Of a stretch of 64,000 bases of DNA, positions 16,985 to 25,746 are shown one piece after another; position 1 is the stretch's first letter; each line of letters begins with the position of its first letter. Position numbers and translations under genes: made by a program. The notes under the pieces are model-generated. The model saw nothing but the letters and a program-made list of their open reading frames with translations, ran no database searches and was not told the DNA's origin. The stretch comes from Allobosea thiooxidans (GTDB lineage: Bacteria; Pseudomonadota; Alphaproteobacteria; Rhizobiales; Beijerinckiaceae), in NCBI RefSeq assembly GCF_900168195.1, contig NZ_FUYX01000006.1, forward strand, positions 1 to 64,000, in the 5' to 3' direction.

Positions 16985-18205
16985 TCAGGCCGAGCGGCTG
17001 CGCGCCAGCAGAACAAGCGCCAGGGCAGCGAGGGCCGAGAAGGCGATCAGCAGCAGCGTCGAGACCGCCACCCCGCCCCGCTCCAGCGCGACCGCGAAGA
17101 CGAGCGGCGCCGCCGCCTTGATGACGAGGCCGGGCGCCGAGAGCTTGCCCATGGTCGCGCCGAAGCCGACCGGCCCGAAAAGCTGCAGCGGGACGGTGCC
17201 ACGCACGATCGAGCTCAGCCCCATGCTGATGCCGAAGGCGATGGCGAAGAGCCCCGCGACCACCGGCAGCGCCCCGCCGACCAACAGCAAGGCGAGGCCC
17301 AGCGGCATGAGCCAGGCGGAAACCCAGGCCGTCGTGACCGGCGAGACCGAGCGGCCGAACAGCATCTCGGCAAGGCGTCCAGCGACCTGCGAAGGGCCCA
17401 GCATGGCACCGATGCCGACCGCCACGGCGGCGCTGAGTCCAAAGCCCTGCAGCAGCGCCAGCATGTGGACGGCCATGGCCGAAACGACGAAGCCCTGCAG
17501 CGAGAAAGCCAGGGCCAGCAGCAGGAAGGCGCGGCGGCGGGCATCGCCCGTGAGATAGGCCGTCTCGGGCTCCGGCTGCGGCGGCGATGCGACATGGGCG
17601 GCGGACGCCACGATCGGCCGCTTGACCCGCCCCGGCAGGAAGACGAGGTGCAGAGGCAGGCAGACCAGGATCTGCGAGAGGCCATAGAGCCGGTAGACGC
17701 CGCGCCAGTCGAGCACGGCGAGCAGGCTGCTGGTCAGCGGCCAGAACAGCGTCGAGGCGAAGCCGCCGATCAGGGTGAGCTGGCTGATGGCGCGCCGCGC
17801 CTGGCTGCCACGCGCCTGCGTCAGCGCCGCGAAGGCGGCATCGTAGAAGACCGCGGTGGTGACCGCCTGCAGGGCGACCATGGCGAGGACATAGCTGACG
17901 ATCCCGCGCGCCTCGGCCAGCGCCAGCAGCGAAAGCCCGGCGAGGCCGGAGCCGACCGTCATCACCAGCCGCGTGCCGTAGCGGTCGATCAGGCTGCCGG
18001 TCACCGGGGCGACCGCGCCGCCGAGGAAAAGTCCCGCCGCCAGCCCGCCATAGGTCCATTCCGGCGCCCAGCCGAAGCTCTCGGTGATGCGCGGCGCCAG
18101 CACTGTGAAGGCGTAGTAGAGCGCGCCGTAGCCGAAGATCTGCGTGACGCCGAGCGCCACGATCACGGACGGCCCGCCGGGCCGCAAGAGTCTTGGCGAA
18201 GCCAT
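16985..18205 (-). CDS. MFS transporter
   Basis: This 406-aa protein has about twelve hydrophobic segments in two halves separated by a longer polar loop near residue 200 (GRVKRPIVASAAHVASPPQPEPE). GSLIDRYGTR near 69-78 fits the conserved loop between helices 2 and 3. The substrate is unknown; the sequence resembles small monocarboxylate or YbfB-like transporters. The dehydrogenase gene starts a few bases upstream on the same strand, so the pair may import and oxidise a hydroxy acid. The start follows the strongest hydrophobic onset (SVIVALGVTQIFGYGALYYAF). Confidence 0.82.
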   Translation of the reverse strand: MASPRLLRPGGPSVIVALGVTQIFGYGALYYAFTVLAPRITESFGWAPEWTYGGLAAGLFLGGAVAPVTGSLIDRYGTRLVMTVGSGLAGLSLLALAEARGIVSYVLAMVALQAVTTAVFYDAAFAALTQARGSQARRAISQLTLIGGFASTLFWPLTSSLLAVLDWRGVYRLYGLSQILVCLPLHLVFLPGRVKRPIVASAAHVASPPQPEPETAYLTGDARRRAFLLLALAFSLQGFVVSAMAVHMLALLQGFGLSAAVAVGIGAMLGPSQVAGRLAEMLFGRSVSPVTTAWVSAWLMPLGLALLLVGGALPVVAGLFAIAFGISMGLSSIVRGTVPLQLFGPVGFGATMGKLSAPGLVIKAAAPLVFAVALERGGVAVSTLLLIAFSALAALALVLLARSRSA

Positions 18206-18220
18206 GGCCGCCCTGCCCGA

Positions 18221-19192
18221 TCAGACGATCTGGTTGCGCAAACCCGCTTCGCCGCGTCCGAGGCGATCCAGATTGTCGAGGAGGATATCGACCACGTTGC
18301 CTTCATAGGCGCGGGTCTCCCCGGCGCTGTGCGGCGTCACGATCACCTGCGGCAGGCGCCAGAAGGGCGAGGCGGCGGGCAGAGGCTCCTCATGGAAGCA
18401 ATCCAGCCCGGCGCCCGCGATCCGGCCGTTGCCGAGCGCGTCGAGCAGTGCCACCTCGTCGACGACGCGGCCGCGCGCGACATTGATCAGGAAGGCAGTC
18501 GGCTTCATCGCGCCGAGGATGCGGGCGTCGATCAGCCCTTCCGTCTCGGGGGTCAGCGGGCAGGTCAGCGCGACGAAATCGGCTTCGGCCACTGCCTCGG
18601 CCAGCCTGTCGGGATGGATGACGGCCTCGACATGCGGCTGGGGCTCGGGGCTGCGGCGCACGCCGATGACACGCATGTCGAAGGCGGCCGCGAGCTTCGC
18701 CAGCCTCAGGCCGATGCGGCCGAGCCCGACCACGACCAGCGTCTTGCCGCCGAGTTCGTCCTCGCGACGGGCGCGATCGCCGATCATTGGGCGCCAGTGC
18801 TGCCTGGCCTGGTTGTCGCGGGCGAGATGGATCTGACGGGTGAGCCCGAGGATCAGCGACATGGCGTGCTCGGCCACGGCCCGTTCGTTGCCGCCCTGGG
18901 CACTGGCGAGGCGGATGCCGGCCTGGGCGATCGCGACCTTGTCGAACTGGTCGGTGCCGGCACTGATCGACTGGATGAAGCGCAGCCTGGGCAGCTTTGG
19001 CAGCAGATCGTTGCGCCACAGGCCGGAGACGACGAGCACGTCGGCTTCCGGAGCCCTTTCGCGGAGATCGTCGAGGTTGCGGACCTCGAAGGAGCGCGCC
19101 GAGCGGCCGCGCAACGCGAATTCGTCGCCCAGCTGATAGGCGGCGTGAGCGAAACCGATCGTCAGTTCGCCTTCCGGCGGCAGGAATGCCAT
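18221..19192 (-). CDS. D-2-hydroxyacid dehydrogenase family protein
   Basis: This 323-aa enzyme reduces 2-oxo acids or oxidises D-2-hydroxy acids with NAD(P). The nucleotide-binding VVVGLGRIGLRLAKLA is near residue 150. The catalytic residues are seen as the arginine in NVARGRVVDE, the glutamate in the following FHEEPLP region and the histidine of VTPHSAGET. The start at 19192 (MAFLPPEGEL) is chosen over an open frame that runs 26 codons further into GC-rich sequence. It lies 15 bp upstream of the MFS transporter gene. Substrate not evident. Confidence 0.85.
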   Translation of the reverse strand: MAFLPPEGELTIGFAHAAYQLGDEFALRGRSARSFEVRNLDDLRERAPEADVLVVSGLWRNDLLPKLPRLRFIQSISAGTDQFDKVAIAQAGIRLASAQGGNERAVAEHAMSLILGLTRQIHLARDNQARQHWRPMIGDRARREDELGGKTLVVVGLGRIGLRLAKLAAAFDMRVIGVRRSPEPQPHVEAVIHPDRLAEAVAEADFVALTCPLTPETEGLIDARILGAMKPTAFLINVARGRVVDEVALLDALGNGRIAGAGLDCFHEEPLPAASPFWRLPQVIVTPHSAGETRAYEGNVVDILLDNLDRLGRGEAGLRNQIV

Positions 19193-19273
19193 GCGTCTTC
19201 TCTCCCCGAATCCTTTTCGGTGGACGTTAGCTGGCGTGCCGGCTCCTGTCCCCGCAGCTGCCGCATGCAAGCT

Positions 19274-20299
19274 TCACGCTGGCGGCGTTGCTTCCGGCGC
19301 ATCGTCGGCCAGCGCCGTCCGCAGACGCGACCAGCCGGCCTCGTCGCCCGGCAGGCCGAAGCGCAGCCGTTGCGGCGCATTCTGGAAGCGGCGGACATAG
19401 ATTCCGTGGCGGCCGAGACGGTCGAAGAGCGCCGGGGCCGCCGGCGTCTCGAGCAGGCGGAACAGGCTGGTGCCGCCGGCGATGCGGCCATGCGGGGCGA
19501 GCAGCGCATCGAGGCGGGCGGCGTCGCGGGCGCGTTCAGCACCTGTCACGGCGAGCCAATCGGCATCCGCCAGGGCCTGCGCGCCGACATGGAGGGCGGG
19601 CCCGGCGACCGACCAGGGGCCGAGCGCCGCCCTGAGCCTTGCGATCGGATCGACGGCGCCGATGGCGAAGCCGAGGCGCAGGCCCGCGAGTCCATAGGTC
19701 TTGCCGAAGGAACGCAGCACGATCGTGCCGGCCGGGAGATCCGGCACGATGCTGGTTTCGGGCGTGAAATCGGCGAAGGCCTCGTCGACCACGAGCAGGC
19801 CGCCGCGCTCTGTACAGTGCGCCGCGAGGTCCGCGAGCTCCACCCGCGAGAGCACTCGCCCATCGGGATTGTTCGGATTGACCACGATCACGGTTGCGGC
19901 CTCCGCGGGTGTCGGCGCCTCGGTGACCGTGAAACCCGCCTTGCGCCAGGCATGGCCGTGCTCGGCATACGTCGGGCCGAGAATGGCGACGGGGCCAGCC
20001 GGCGCCAAGCGTGGCAGCAGCTCGATCAGGATCTGCGTGCCGGGGGCCGCGACGATATCCGCCTGCTGCGGCACGCGATAGGCGCTCCGGGCGGCGGCGA
20101 TCAGCGCCGCCTCGTCATCGGCACCGGGCAGGCGCGTCCAGAGGCTTAACGGCAGCGCTGGAAGCGGATAGGGGATCGGGTTGATCCCGGTGGAGAGATC
20201 GACCCAGGGCTGCGGTGCCTCCGGAAAGAGTGCGCGGGCCGTGGCGAGATCGCCGCCGTGCCAGATACCGTCCTCAGCCACGATTGCGCCTGCCCGCAT
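19274..20299 (-). CDS. cobC: L-threonine-O-3-phosphate decarboxylase
   Basis: CobC (Pseudomonas nomenclature; CobD in Salmonella) makes (R)-1-aminopropan-2-ol phosphate, the linker between corrin and nucleotide loop. The 341-aa protein is a PLP enzyme of aminotransferase fold I. DLSTGINPIPYP near residue 33 is typical of the CobC subfamily, VVNPNNPDGRV near 143 contacts the cofactor, and the lysine of LRSFGKTYGLAGLRLG near 200 holds PLP. It is divergent from cobD, and the two start codons overlap in the same CATG. Confidence 0.93.
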   Translation of the reverse strand: MRAGAIVAEDGIWHGGDLATARALFPEAPQPWVDLSTGINPIPYPLPALPLSLWTRLPGADDEAALIAAARSAYRVPQQADIVAAPGTQILIELLPRLAPAGPVAILGPTYAEHGHAWRKAGFTVTEAPTPAEAATVIVVNPNNPDGRVLSRVELADLAAHCTERGGLLVVDEAFADFTPETSIVPDLPAGTIVLRSFGKTYGLAGLRLGFAIGAVDPIARLRAALGPWSVAGPALHVGAQALADADWLAVTGAERARDAARLDALLAPHGRIAGGTSLFRLLETPAAPALFDRLGRHGIYVRRFQNAPQRLRFGLPGDEAGWSRLRTALADDAPEATPPA

Positions 20300-21275
20300 G
20301 AATCTCTCCGCCAGCCTGCCGCTGCTCGTGCTCGCGCTTACGATCGAGGCGGCCTTCGGCTATCCGCAGCGCTTCTATGCTGCAATCGGCCATCCCGTCA
20401 CCTGGATCGGCCAGCTGATCGGCATGCTCGATCGGGTGCTCAATCGCGAAGCGTCCTCCTTCGTCACCCGCAAGGCGATGGGCGTGGTGGCGCTGGCGTT
20501 GCTGTTTGCCATCACCATCGCAGCCGCCGGACTGGCCCAGCGCCTGTGCCTGTCCTTCGGACCGCTCGGCCTCATCCCGCTCGCCTTCGTCACCTCGACG
20601 CTGATCGCCCAGCGCAGCCTCTACGAGCACGTCGCACGCGTCGCCGAAGGGCTGGAGCAGGAGGGGCTGGCGGGTGGGCGAAAGGCCGTCGCGATGATCG
20701 TCGGGCGCAATCCGCAGACGCTGGACGCGGCCGGCGTCGCGCGCGCGGCCATCGAGAGCCTCGCGGAGAACTTTTCCGACGGCATCGTCGCGCCGGCTTT
20801 CTGGCTCGGCGTCGGCGGCCTTCCCGGCATCGCCGCCTACAAGGCGATCAACACCGCCGATTCGATGATCGGCCACCGCACCCCGCGCCATCTCGCCTTC
20901 GGCTGGGCTGCCGCCCGGCTGGACGATCTCGTCAACCTGCCGGCCTCGCGGCTGACGGCGCTGCTGCTGGTCGCCTCCGCGGCACTCGATCGGGAGGCGG
21001 ATGCCGCCGGCGCCTGGCGGGCCGTGCGGCGCGATGCCGGCAAGCACCGCTCGCCCAATGCCGGCTGGCCCGAAGCCGCGATGGCGGGGGCGCTCGGCCT
21101 CAGGCTCGCCGGGCCGCGCGTCTATGGCGAGACCCGCGTCGAGGATCACTGGATGGGCGACGGCCGGGCCGAGGCCAGCGCCGCCGACATCCGCCGCGCT
21201 CTGACGCTCTACAGGCGTTCCTGCCGCCTGCTCTGGACGCTGGCTGCCCTGCTGGCGGCCGTAGTGCTGCTCTGA
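20298..21275 (+). CDS. cobD: Adenosylcobinamide-phosphate synthase
   Basis: CobD (CbiB in Salmonella) attaches aminopropanol phosphate to adenosylcobyric acid at the inner membrane. The 325-aa protein shows the family features: the N-terminal EAAFGYPQRFYAAIGHPVTWIG, the central ARAAIESLAENFSDGIVAPAFW, the NTADSMIGHRTPRHLAFGWAAARLDDLVN block and the late SPNAGWPEAAMAGALG. Four to five membrane segments are visible. The start at 20298 shares bases with the divergent cobC start. A 10-bp hairpin follows the stop. Confidence 0.94.
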   Translation: MNLSASLPLLVLALTIEAAFGYPQRFYAAIGHPVTWIGQLIGMLDRVLNREASSFVTRKAMGVVALALLFAITIAAAGLAQRLCLSFGPLGLIPLAFVTSTLIAQRSLYEHVARVAEGLEQEGLAGGRKAVAMIVGRNPQTLDAAGVARAAIESLAENFSDGIVAPAFWLGVGGLPGIAAYKAINTADSMIGHRTPRHLAFGWAAARLDDLVNLPASRLTALLLVASAALDREADAAGAWRAVRRDAGKHRSPNAGWPEAAMAGALGLRLAGPRVYGETRVEDHWMGDGRAEASAADIRRALTLYRRSCRLLWTLAALLAAVVLL

Positions 21276-21290
21276 GCATCGAACGGGGCC

Positions 21291-21317
21291 CCATGCCGTC
21301 GTTCCGGGACGGCATGG
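21291..21317 (+). terminator. Hairpin after cobD
   Basis: CCATGCCGTC (21291-21300) pairs with GACGGCATGG (21308-21317) around a 7-base loop, 15 bp after the cobD stop. There is no T-run, so it may be a repeat remnant, not a true intrinsic terminator. Confidence 0.35.
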
Positions 21318-21345
21318 CCGATCGGCGACCGACGAACACACTGCA

Positions 21346-21439
21346 CGTCATGCTCGCCCTTGTGGCGAGCATCCACGTCTTGGACGCTCCCCTTCATCGA
21401 CGAAGACGTGGATGGCCGGGACAAGCCCGACCATGACGG
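21346..21439 (-). repeat. Palindromic repeat, 94 bp, same family as in cobN
   Basis: Read on the minus strand this is nearly identical over its length to 29823-29916 inside cobN. Both open with a CGTCATGGTCGGGCTTG-type sequence, carry an inner CCACGTCTT...AAGACGTGG inverted repeat, and close with GGCGAGCATGACG. Here it sits between cobD and the AidB-like gene. Confidence 0.85.
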
Positions 21440-21459
21440 ACAATGTCTCGGATCCGGCC

Positions 21460-23115
21460 TCAATTCGGAACCGGCACGGCGCGCCGCGCAATCGCCTGGA
21501 GATCGGCGCCCACAGGCACCGAGCCGAAATGGCCCGACCAGCCGCCAGCCAGCCGCGAGGCGACGAAGGCGTCGGCGACCGCGTGCGGCGCGTTACGGAT
21601 CAGCAGCGAGGCCGAGAGCCCCAACGCCATGCGCTCGACGAAGCGCCGCGCCAGATGCTCATGCCTGAGCACGTCGACGAGATCGGTCTCCAGCTCCGCG
21701 AGGAAGGCGTCATAGCGCGGGTCGCTGCCGCGCGCAGCGCGCAGTTCGTCGAGCAGGGCCGGCACGCAGTCCGGATAGCGGCGGATCGAGCGCAGCACGT
21801 CGAGACAGACGACGTTGCCAGTGCCCTCCCAGATGCCGTTGAGCGGCGCTTCGCGGTAGAGCCGGGCCATCAGATGGTCCTCGATGAAGCCATTGCCGCC
21901 ATGGCATTCAAGCGCCTCGACCACGACCGGCGTGGCACGCTTGCAGTTCCAGTATTTGGCGATCGGCGCGCCGATGCGGCCGATCAGCTTCTCAGTCTCG
22001 CTCTCGCCCTCCCGGTCGAGCGCATGGACGAAGCGGAAGGCAAGCCAGGCCGAGGCCTCAACTTCCAGCGCGAGGTCGGCGATCACATTCGTCATGATCG
22101 GCTGGTCGATCAGCGCCTTCTGGAAGGCGCGGCGATGGGCGGTGTGATGCGCCGCCTGCGCTAGCGCATGGCGCATCAGCCCGGCCGAGCCGACGGCGAA
22201 ATCGAGCCGCGTATAGTGGTTCATCTCCAGCCCGGCGCGGATGCCGTGGCCCGGCTCGCCGATCAGATGCGCGATCACGCCGCGGAATTCGACCTCGGAG
22301 GAGGCATTCGACTTGTTGCCGCACTTGTCCTTGAGCCGCTGGATCTGCAGCCGGTTGCGCGAGCCGTCCGGCAGCCAGCCCGGCACGACGAAGCAGGAGA
22401 CGCCCTCCTCCGTCCGCGCCAGCGTCAGGAACACGTCCGAATGCGGGACGGAGAAGAACCATTTGTGGCCGGTCAGCGAATAGGTGCCATCGGCATTGCG
22501 CGTCGCGACCGTCTGTGTCTGGCGCAGGTCCGAGCCGCCCTGCTTCTCCGTCATCGCCATGCCGACCGTGCCGCCGCGCTTCTGCGCGGCCGGCAGCGGA
22601 CGCCCGTCGTATTCGGAAGAGGTGATCAGCTGGCCGAACTCGGCCCAGCGCGCAGGGTCGCGCTGCAGTACGGGGATCGCCGAGTAGGTCATGCCAAGCG
22701 GGCAGCAGATACCGTTCTCGCCCTGGTTCCAGAGATAGGAGACCGCCGCACGCGCCACCTGTGCGCCGGAGCGCGGCCTGGTCCAGCACAGCGAATGGAA
22801 CTCGTCGCGCATGGCGAGCCCCATCAATTCGTGCCAGGCCGGGTGGAACTCGATCTGGTCGACACGCCGGCCCCAGCGATCATGGGTGCGCAGTTCCGGC
22901 AAGCTGCGATTGGCCTGCCGTGCCAGGTCCTGCACCCGTTGCGAACCGACATGGCCGCCGACGACGCTCGCCTGCTCACGGAACCAGCCGGCATCGAAGG
23001 CATCGAGGATGCGTCCGAGCGCGGGATCGGCCGCAAAGGCGTCGTAGTCCGAAAGCGCCGGGGCCTGGTTCAGCACCTCATGGGTATCGTAGCCGTAAGC
23101 GTCGAGCGCGGTCAT
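21460..23115 (-). CDS. AidB-like acyl-CoA dehydrogenase
   Basis: This 551-aa flavoprotein resembles the AidB branch of acyl-CoA dehydrogenases, which are longer than the usual 380-400 aa. The N-terminal VLNQAPALSDYDAF and HVGSQRVQDLARQANR are AidB-like. AMTEKQGGSDLRQTQTVA near 205 and LTGHKWFFSVPHSDVFLTLA near 230 line the FAD and substrate site. ALECHGGNGFIEDHLMARLYREAPLNGIWEGTGNV near 420-455 is the conserved late region. Native substrate is unknown; AidB itself is linked to alkylation damage. The tetR gene upstream overlaps its start by 4 bp, so the two form an operon. Confidence 0.87.
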   Translation of the reverse strand: MTALDAYGYDTHEVLNQAPALSDYDAFAADPALGRILDAFDAGWFREQASVVGGHVGSQRVQDLARQANRSLPELRTHDRWGRRVDQIEFHPAWHELMGLAMRDEFHSLCWTRPRSGAQVARAAVSYLWNQGENGICCPLGMTYSAIPVLQRDPARWAEFGQLITSSEYDGRPLPAAQKRGGTVGMAMTEKQGGSDLRQTQTVATRNADGTYSLTGHKWFFSVPHSDVFLTLARTEEGVSCFVVPGWLPDGSRNRLQIQRLKDKCGNKSNASSEVEFRGVIAHLIGEPGHGIRAGLEMNHYTRLDFAVGSAGLMRHALAQAAHHTAHRRAFQKALIDQPIMTNVIADLALEVEASAWLAFRFVHALDREGESETEKLIGRIGAPIAKYWNCKRATPVVVEALECHGGNGFIEDHLMARLYREAPLNGIWEGTGNVVCLDVLRSIRRYPDCVPALLDELRAARGSDPRYDAFLAELETDLVDVLRHEHLARRFVERMALGLSASLLIRNAPHAVADAFVASRLAGGWSGHFGSVPVGADLQAIARRAVPVPN

Positions 23116-23732
23116 GCGGCCTGTCCTTCACGGGAGATCAAAGCGGCGAGGGAGAGATCGGCGAGCGCTGCGGCGATCTCGCGGCCGCGCTCCGGCGTGA
23201 TCGGCCGCTCGGGCGAGAGCGGTCCGATCAGCGCTTCCATGAAGCCGCCGACGATCATTGCGGCAGCGGCGTCGGGATCGACGGAGCGGAAGGCACCCTG
23301 CTCGCCACCCTCGACGACGAGGGCGCGGAAGATGCCGGCGATCTCGCGGCGATAGTCGAGCCGCGTCGCGTCGACCGCAGGGTCGGCGGGCTCGGCGATC
23401 ATCGACCAAGCCAACCGGCGATTGGCGAAGGCGCGCCGGGCGAAGGCCTCGACGGCGGCAGTCAGACGCTCGGCAACCGGCGCATCGCTCGATGCGATCT
23501 CTCGCAGCACGGCGAGCTCGCGCGCCGAGACGGCGGCGACGATCTCGGCCATCAGCTCGGCCTTGGAGGCGAAATAGGAATAGACGCTGCCGGTCGAGAC
23601 GCCGCTGGCCGCGGCAACGGCGGCGATGGAGGTCTCCTGGAAGCCGACCTCCGAGACGATCCCGCGCGCGGCGGACAGGATCGCCTCCCGTTTCCCGGCC
23701 TTGCGCGGTTGCTTCGGAGTCGTTTCGGGCAT
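23112..23732 (-). CDS. TetR-family transcriptional regulator
   Basis: This 206-aa repressor has its helix-turn-helix at about residues 13-58 (AILSAARGIVSEVGFQETSIAAVAAASGVSTGSVYSYFASK, quoted in part). The C-terminal helical domain, which would bind the inducer, shows no family-specific motif by eye. The start at 23732 is chosen at the first Met before the HTH; the frame is open further upstream but that would read through the palindrome at 23746-23769. It overlaps the AidB-like gene by 4 bp (ATGA), so it probably controls its own operon, perhaps in response to an acyl-CoA. Confidence 0.87.
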   Translation of the reverse strand: MPETTPKQPRKAGKREAILSAARGIVSEVGFQETSIAAVAAASGVSTGSVYSYFASKAELMAEIVAAVSARELAVLREIASSDAPVAERLTAAVEAFARRAFANRRLAWSMIAEPADPAVDATRLDYRREIAGIFRALVVEGGEQGAFRSVDPDAAAAMIVGGFMEALIGPLSPERPITPERGREIAAALADLSLAALISREGQAA

Positions 23733-24274
23733 CGGCGGCCTCAAAATTGAATCTGAATTCAAATTCAATCTGGGAGTAAAACTGACCGTCGTCAAGCGTT
23801 CCGAGCGTGGTCGGGAAGTACCGCGACGGGATGGTTCGGAACCGCACCTCCCATCGCGAGCCGACGCGCATTCCCCGTCGCAACAGGCCCGCCACGTCCA
23901 GACCAAACCGATCAGTCCGATCGAACGGGTGAAGAGTGCAACAGCGCGATCAAACCAACACCTGACCATGTCGGACGGACGCAACGCCGTGCCATGCCAG
24001 CACATGACACGGCAATGATTGTCCCCAAGGACAATAGGCATCGGGCACGCCTGCATACGCTACTGGCAACACAACCGGAGAGCCGGAACGCGTCGGCCAG
24101 ATCCCGCCAGATAAAGGGGCTATCCCGGGAGGCGGCCCGATCCGAACTGCATGAAGCCTCTCCTCTTGCCGTTGCGACCACCGGGAGACACGAGGCTTGT
24201 CTTGAATCGCGGAGGGCTGGCGCGATCGGCGCAGCATCGTAGCTGATTGGCCTCACCCACGGAGACGGACCGGG
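23733..24274. other. Gene-free stretch between tetR and the K+ channel gene
   Basis: The 542 bp hold the palindrome near the tetR start and otherwise nothing I can support. Several open frames cross it on both strands but lack start signals and coding character. The promoter of the K+ channel gene must lie at its right end. Confidence 0.5.
23746..23769. promoter_or_regulatory. Near-perfect 24-bp palindrome, likely TetR operator
   Basis: ATTGAAT (23746-23752) matches ATTCAAT (23763-23769), and the inner TGAATTCA (23754-23761) is itself palindromic. Only the pair 23753/23762 breaks the symmetry. The site ends 14 bp before the tetR start codon, the expected place for autorepression. Confidence 0.65.
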
Positions 24275-24607
24275 ATGGACCACAAAGAGAAGAGACGGAC
24301 CTTTTTCTTCGCTCTTGTGCGGCAAATCCAGGTGATATGGCCGATTCTGTCCGGGGTCCTCGTCGTCATGGTCGGGCTTGGATTGCTGATCGGCCGCATA
24401 GAGGATTGGCGGGTCGGCGAAGCGCTCTACTTCACCTTCGTGACCGGCCTCACGATCGGCTACGGGGACTTCGCGCCGCGACATCTCAGTTCGCGCATGC
24501 TGGCCCTGATCATCGGCTTCAACGGCATCGTGCTGACCGGCCTGGTTGCGGCGATCAGCGTTCAGGCGCTGCGCGCGACGGAGACTGATAGGACCGAAAA
24601 GAAGTAA
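24275..24607 (+). CDS. Small two-helix potassium channel
   Basis: This 110-aa protein has two membrane segments (VLVVMVGLGLLIG, near residues 27-39, and MLALIIGFNGIVLTGLVAAISV, near 75-96) flanking a pore loop with TIGYGDFAP, the potassium selectivity filter. There is no RCK or cyclic-nucleotide domain, so it is a minimal KcsA-like pore that would act as a tetramer in the inner membrane. The calcium/proton antiporter gene starts 16 bp after its stop, so the two are probably cotranscribed. Confidence 0.88.
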   Translation: MDHKEKRRTFFFALVRQIQVIWPILSGVLVVMVGLGLLIGRIEDWRVGEALYFTFVTGLTIGYGDFAPRHLSSRMLALIIGFNGIVLTGLVAAISVQALRATETDRTEKK

Positions 24608-24623
24608 CCAAGGGCATCCCGCC

Positions 24624-25730
24624 ATGACGGCAGGTCTTTCCACACTGTTCCGGGAAATCCGCGGCAACGTCGTGCTGTGGCTCCTGGCCGTCGTGCCTGT
24701 CGTATTCGCCGTCAAGCTGCGGCATCCCGAAGCCTACACGCTGCTCTTCGTGCTTTCGGTACTGGCGCTCGTGCCTCTGGCCACGCTGCTAAGCCACGCG
24801 ACGGAGTCCGTCGCGGCCAGGACTGGCGACGCGGTGGGCGGCCTGATCAATGCCACGCTCGGCAACCTGACCGAGCTGATCATCGCGCTGGCTGCATTGC
24901 GCGCCGGACAATACATGCTGGTGAAGGCGTCGATCGCCGGAGCGATCGTGACCAATACCCTGTTCATGCTGGGGGCGTCGTTCCTGATCGGCGGCCTCAG
25001 GCATCATGTGCAGGAATACAACCGGGTCAGCGCCCGCCTCCAGACGAGCCTGCTGTTTCTTGCAACCATCGCCATGCTGGTCCCCTCGATCGTCCCCGAT
25101 GCCGATTTCGCGGCGTCATCGACCTTCACGCAGCAATTGAGCGTCGGCCTGTCGGTGCTGCTCATCGGGACCTATGCGCTCGGCCTGGTTTTCTCGCTCA
25201 AATCCCATCGCGAATTCTTCGGCAGCTCCGACCCGGCGGAGCATGGCGAAGCGGCGCTGCCGCTCGGCATGGCCCTGGCGACCCTGGCTGGCGTCACGGT
25301 CCTGGTGGCATTGGTCAGCGAAGTCTTCATCGAATCCGTCCAGGAGGCCGCCGTCACGCTGGGGCTGACCTCCGCCTTCGTCGGCTTCATCGTCGTGGCG
25401 CTGGTCGGCGGCGCTGCCGAAATGGCCGCCGCCTTCGCCGGCGCGCGCAAGAACCGGCTCGATCTGAGCGTGGGCATCGCCCTGGGAAGCGCATCGCAGA
25501 TCGCGCTGTTCGTCGCTCCGGTTCTCGTCCTGCTCAGCTATGTCCTCGGCCCGACGCCGATGAACCTCCTATTCTGGCCGGGCGCGGTCGTCATGATGCT
25601 GATTTCAACGCTGACAGCCTTCCTGATGACCAGCGGCGGACGCTCGGCCTGGTTCGTCGGCGTGCTCCTGCTGATGGTCTATCTGATCTTCGCGATGACG
25701 CTCTATCTTCTGCCGCCCGCCGGGCAATAG
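24624..25730 (+). CDS. Calcium/proton antiporter
   Basis: This 368-aa membrane protein belongs to the CaCA superfamily, close to bacterial ChaA/Cax exchangers. It has about eleven hydrophobic segments. The two inverted alpha repeats carry the conserved acidic motifs: GGLINATLGNLTELIIALAAL near residue 73 and VALVGGAAEMAAAFAGARKNRLD near 257. It would expel Ca2+ (or Na+/K+) in exchange for protons. ATG 24624 is chosen because the membrane part starts just after it. Its partner upstream is a K+ channel, which suggests a small ion-homeostasis unit. Confidence 0.85.
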   Translation: MTAGLSTLFREIRGNVVLWLLAVVPVVFAVKLRHPEAYTLLFVLSVLALVPLATLLSHATESVAARTGDAVGGLINATLGNLTELIIALAALRAGQYMLVKASIAGAIVTNTLFMLGASFLIGGLRHHVQEYNRVSARLQTSLLFLATIAMLVPSIVPDADFAASSTFTQQLSVGLSVLLIGTYALGLVFSLKSHREFFGSSDPAEHGEAALPLGMALATLAGVTVLVALVSEVFIESVQEAAVTLGLTSAFVGFIVVALVGGAAEMAAAFAGARKNRLDLSVGIALGSASQIALFVAPVLVLLSYVLGPTPMNLLFWPGAVVMMLISTLTAFLMTSGGRSAWFVGVLLLMVYLIFAMTLYLLPPAGQ

Positions 25731-25746
25731 GCGGCGATCTCGCGCC

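Noticed and set aside
16949..20149. 1066-codon plus-strand frame, the second longest in the window
   Set aside because: It runs antisense across the MFS transporter, dehydrogenase and cobC genes and is rich in Arg, Gly, Ala and Asp, as expected of a shadow in GC-rich DNA.
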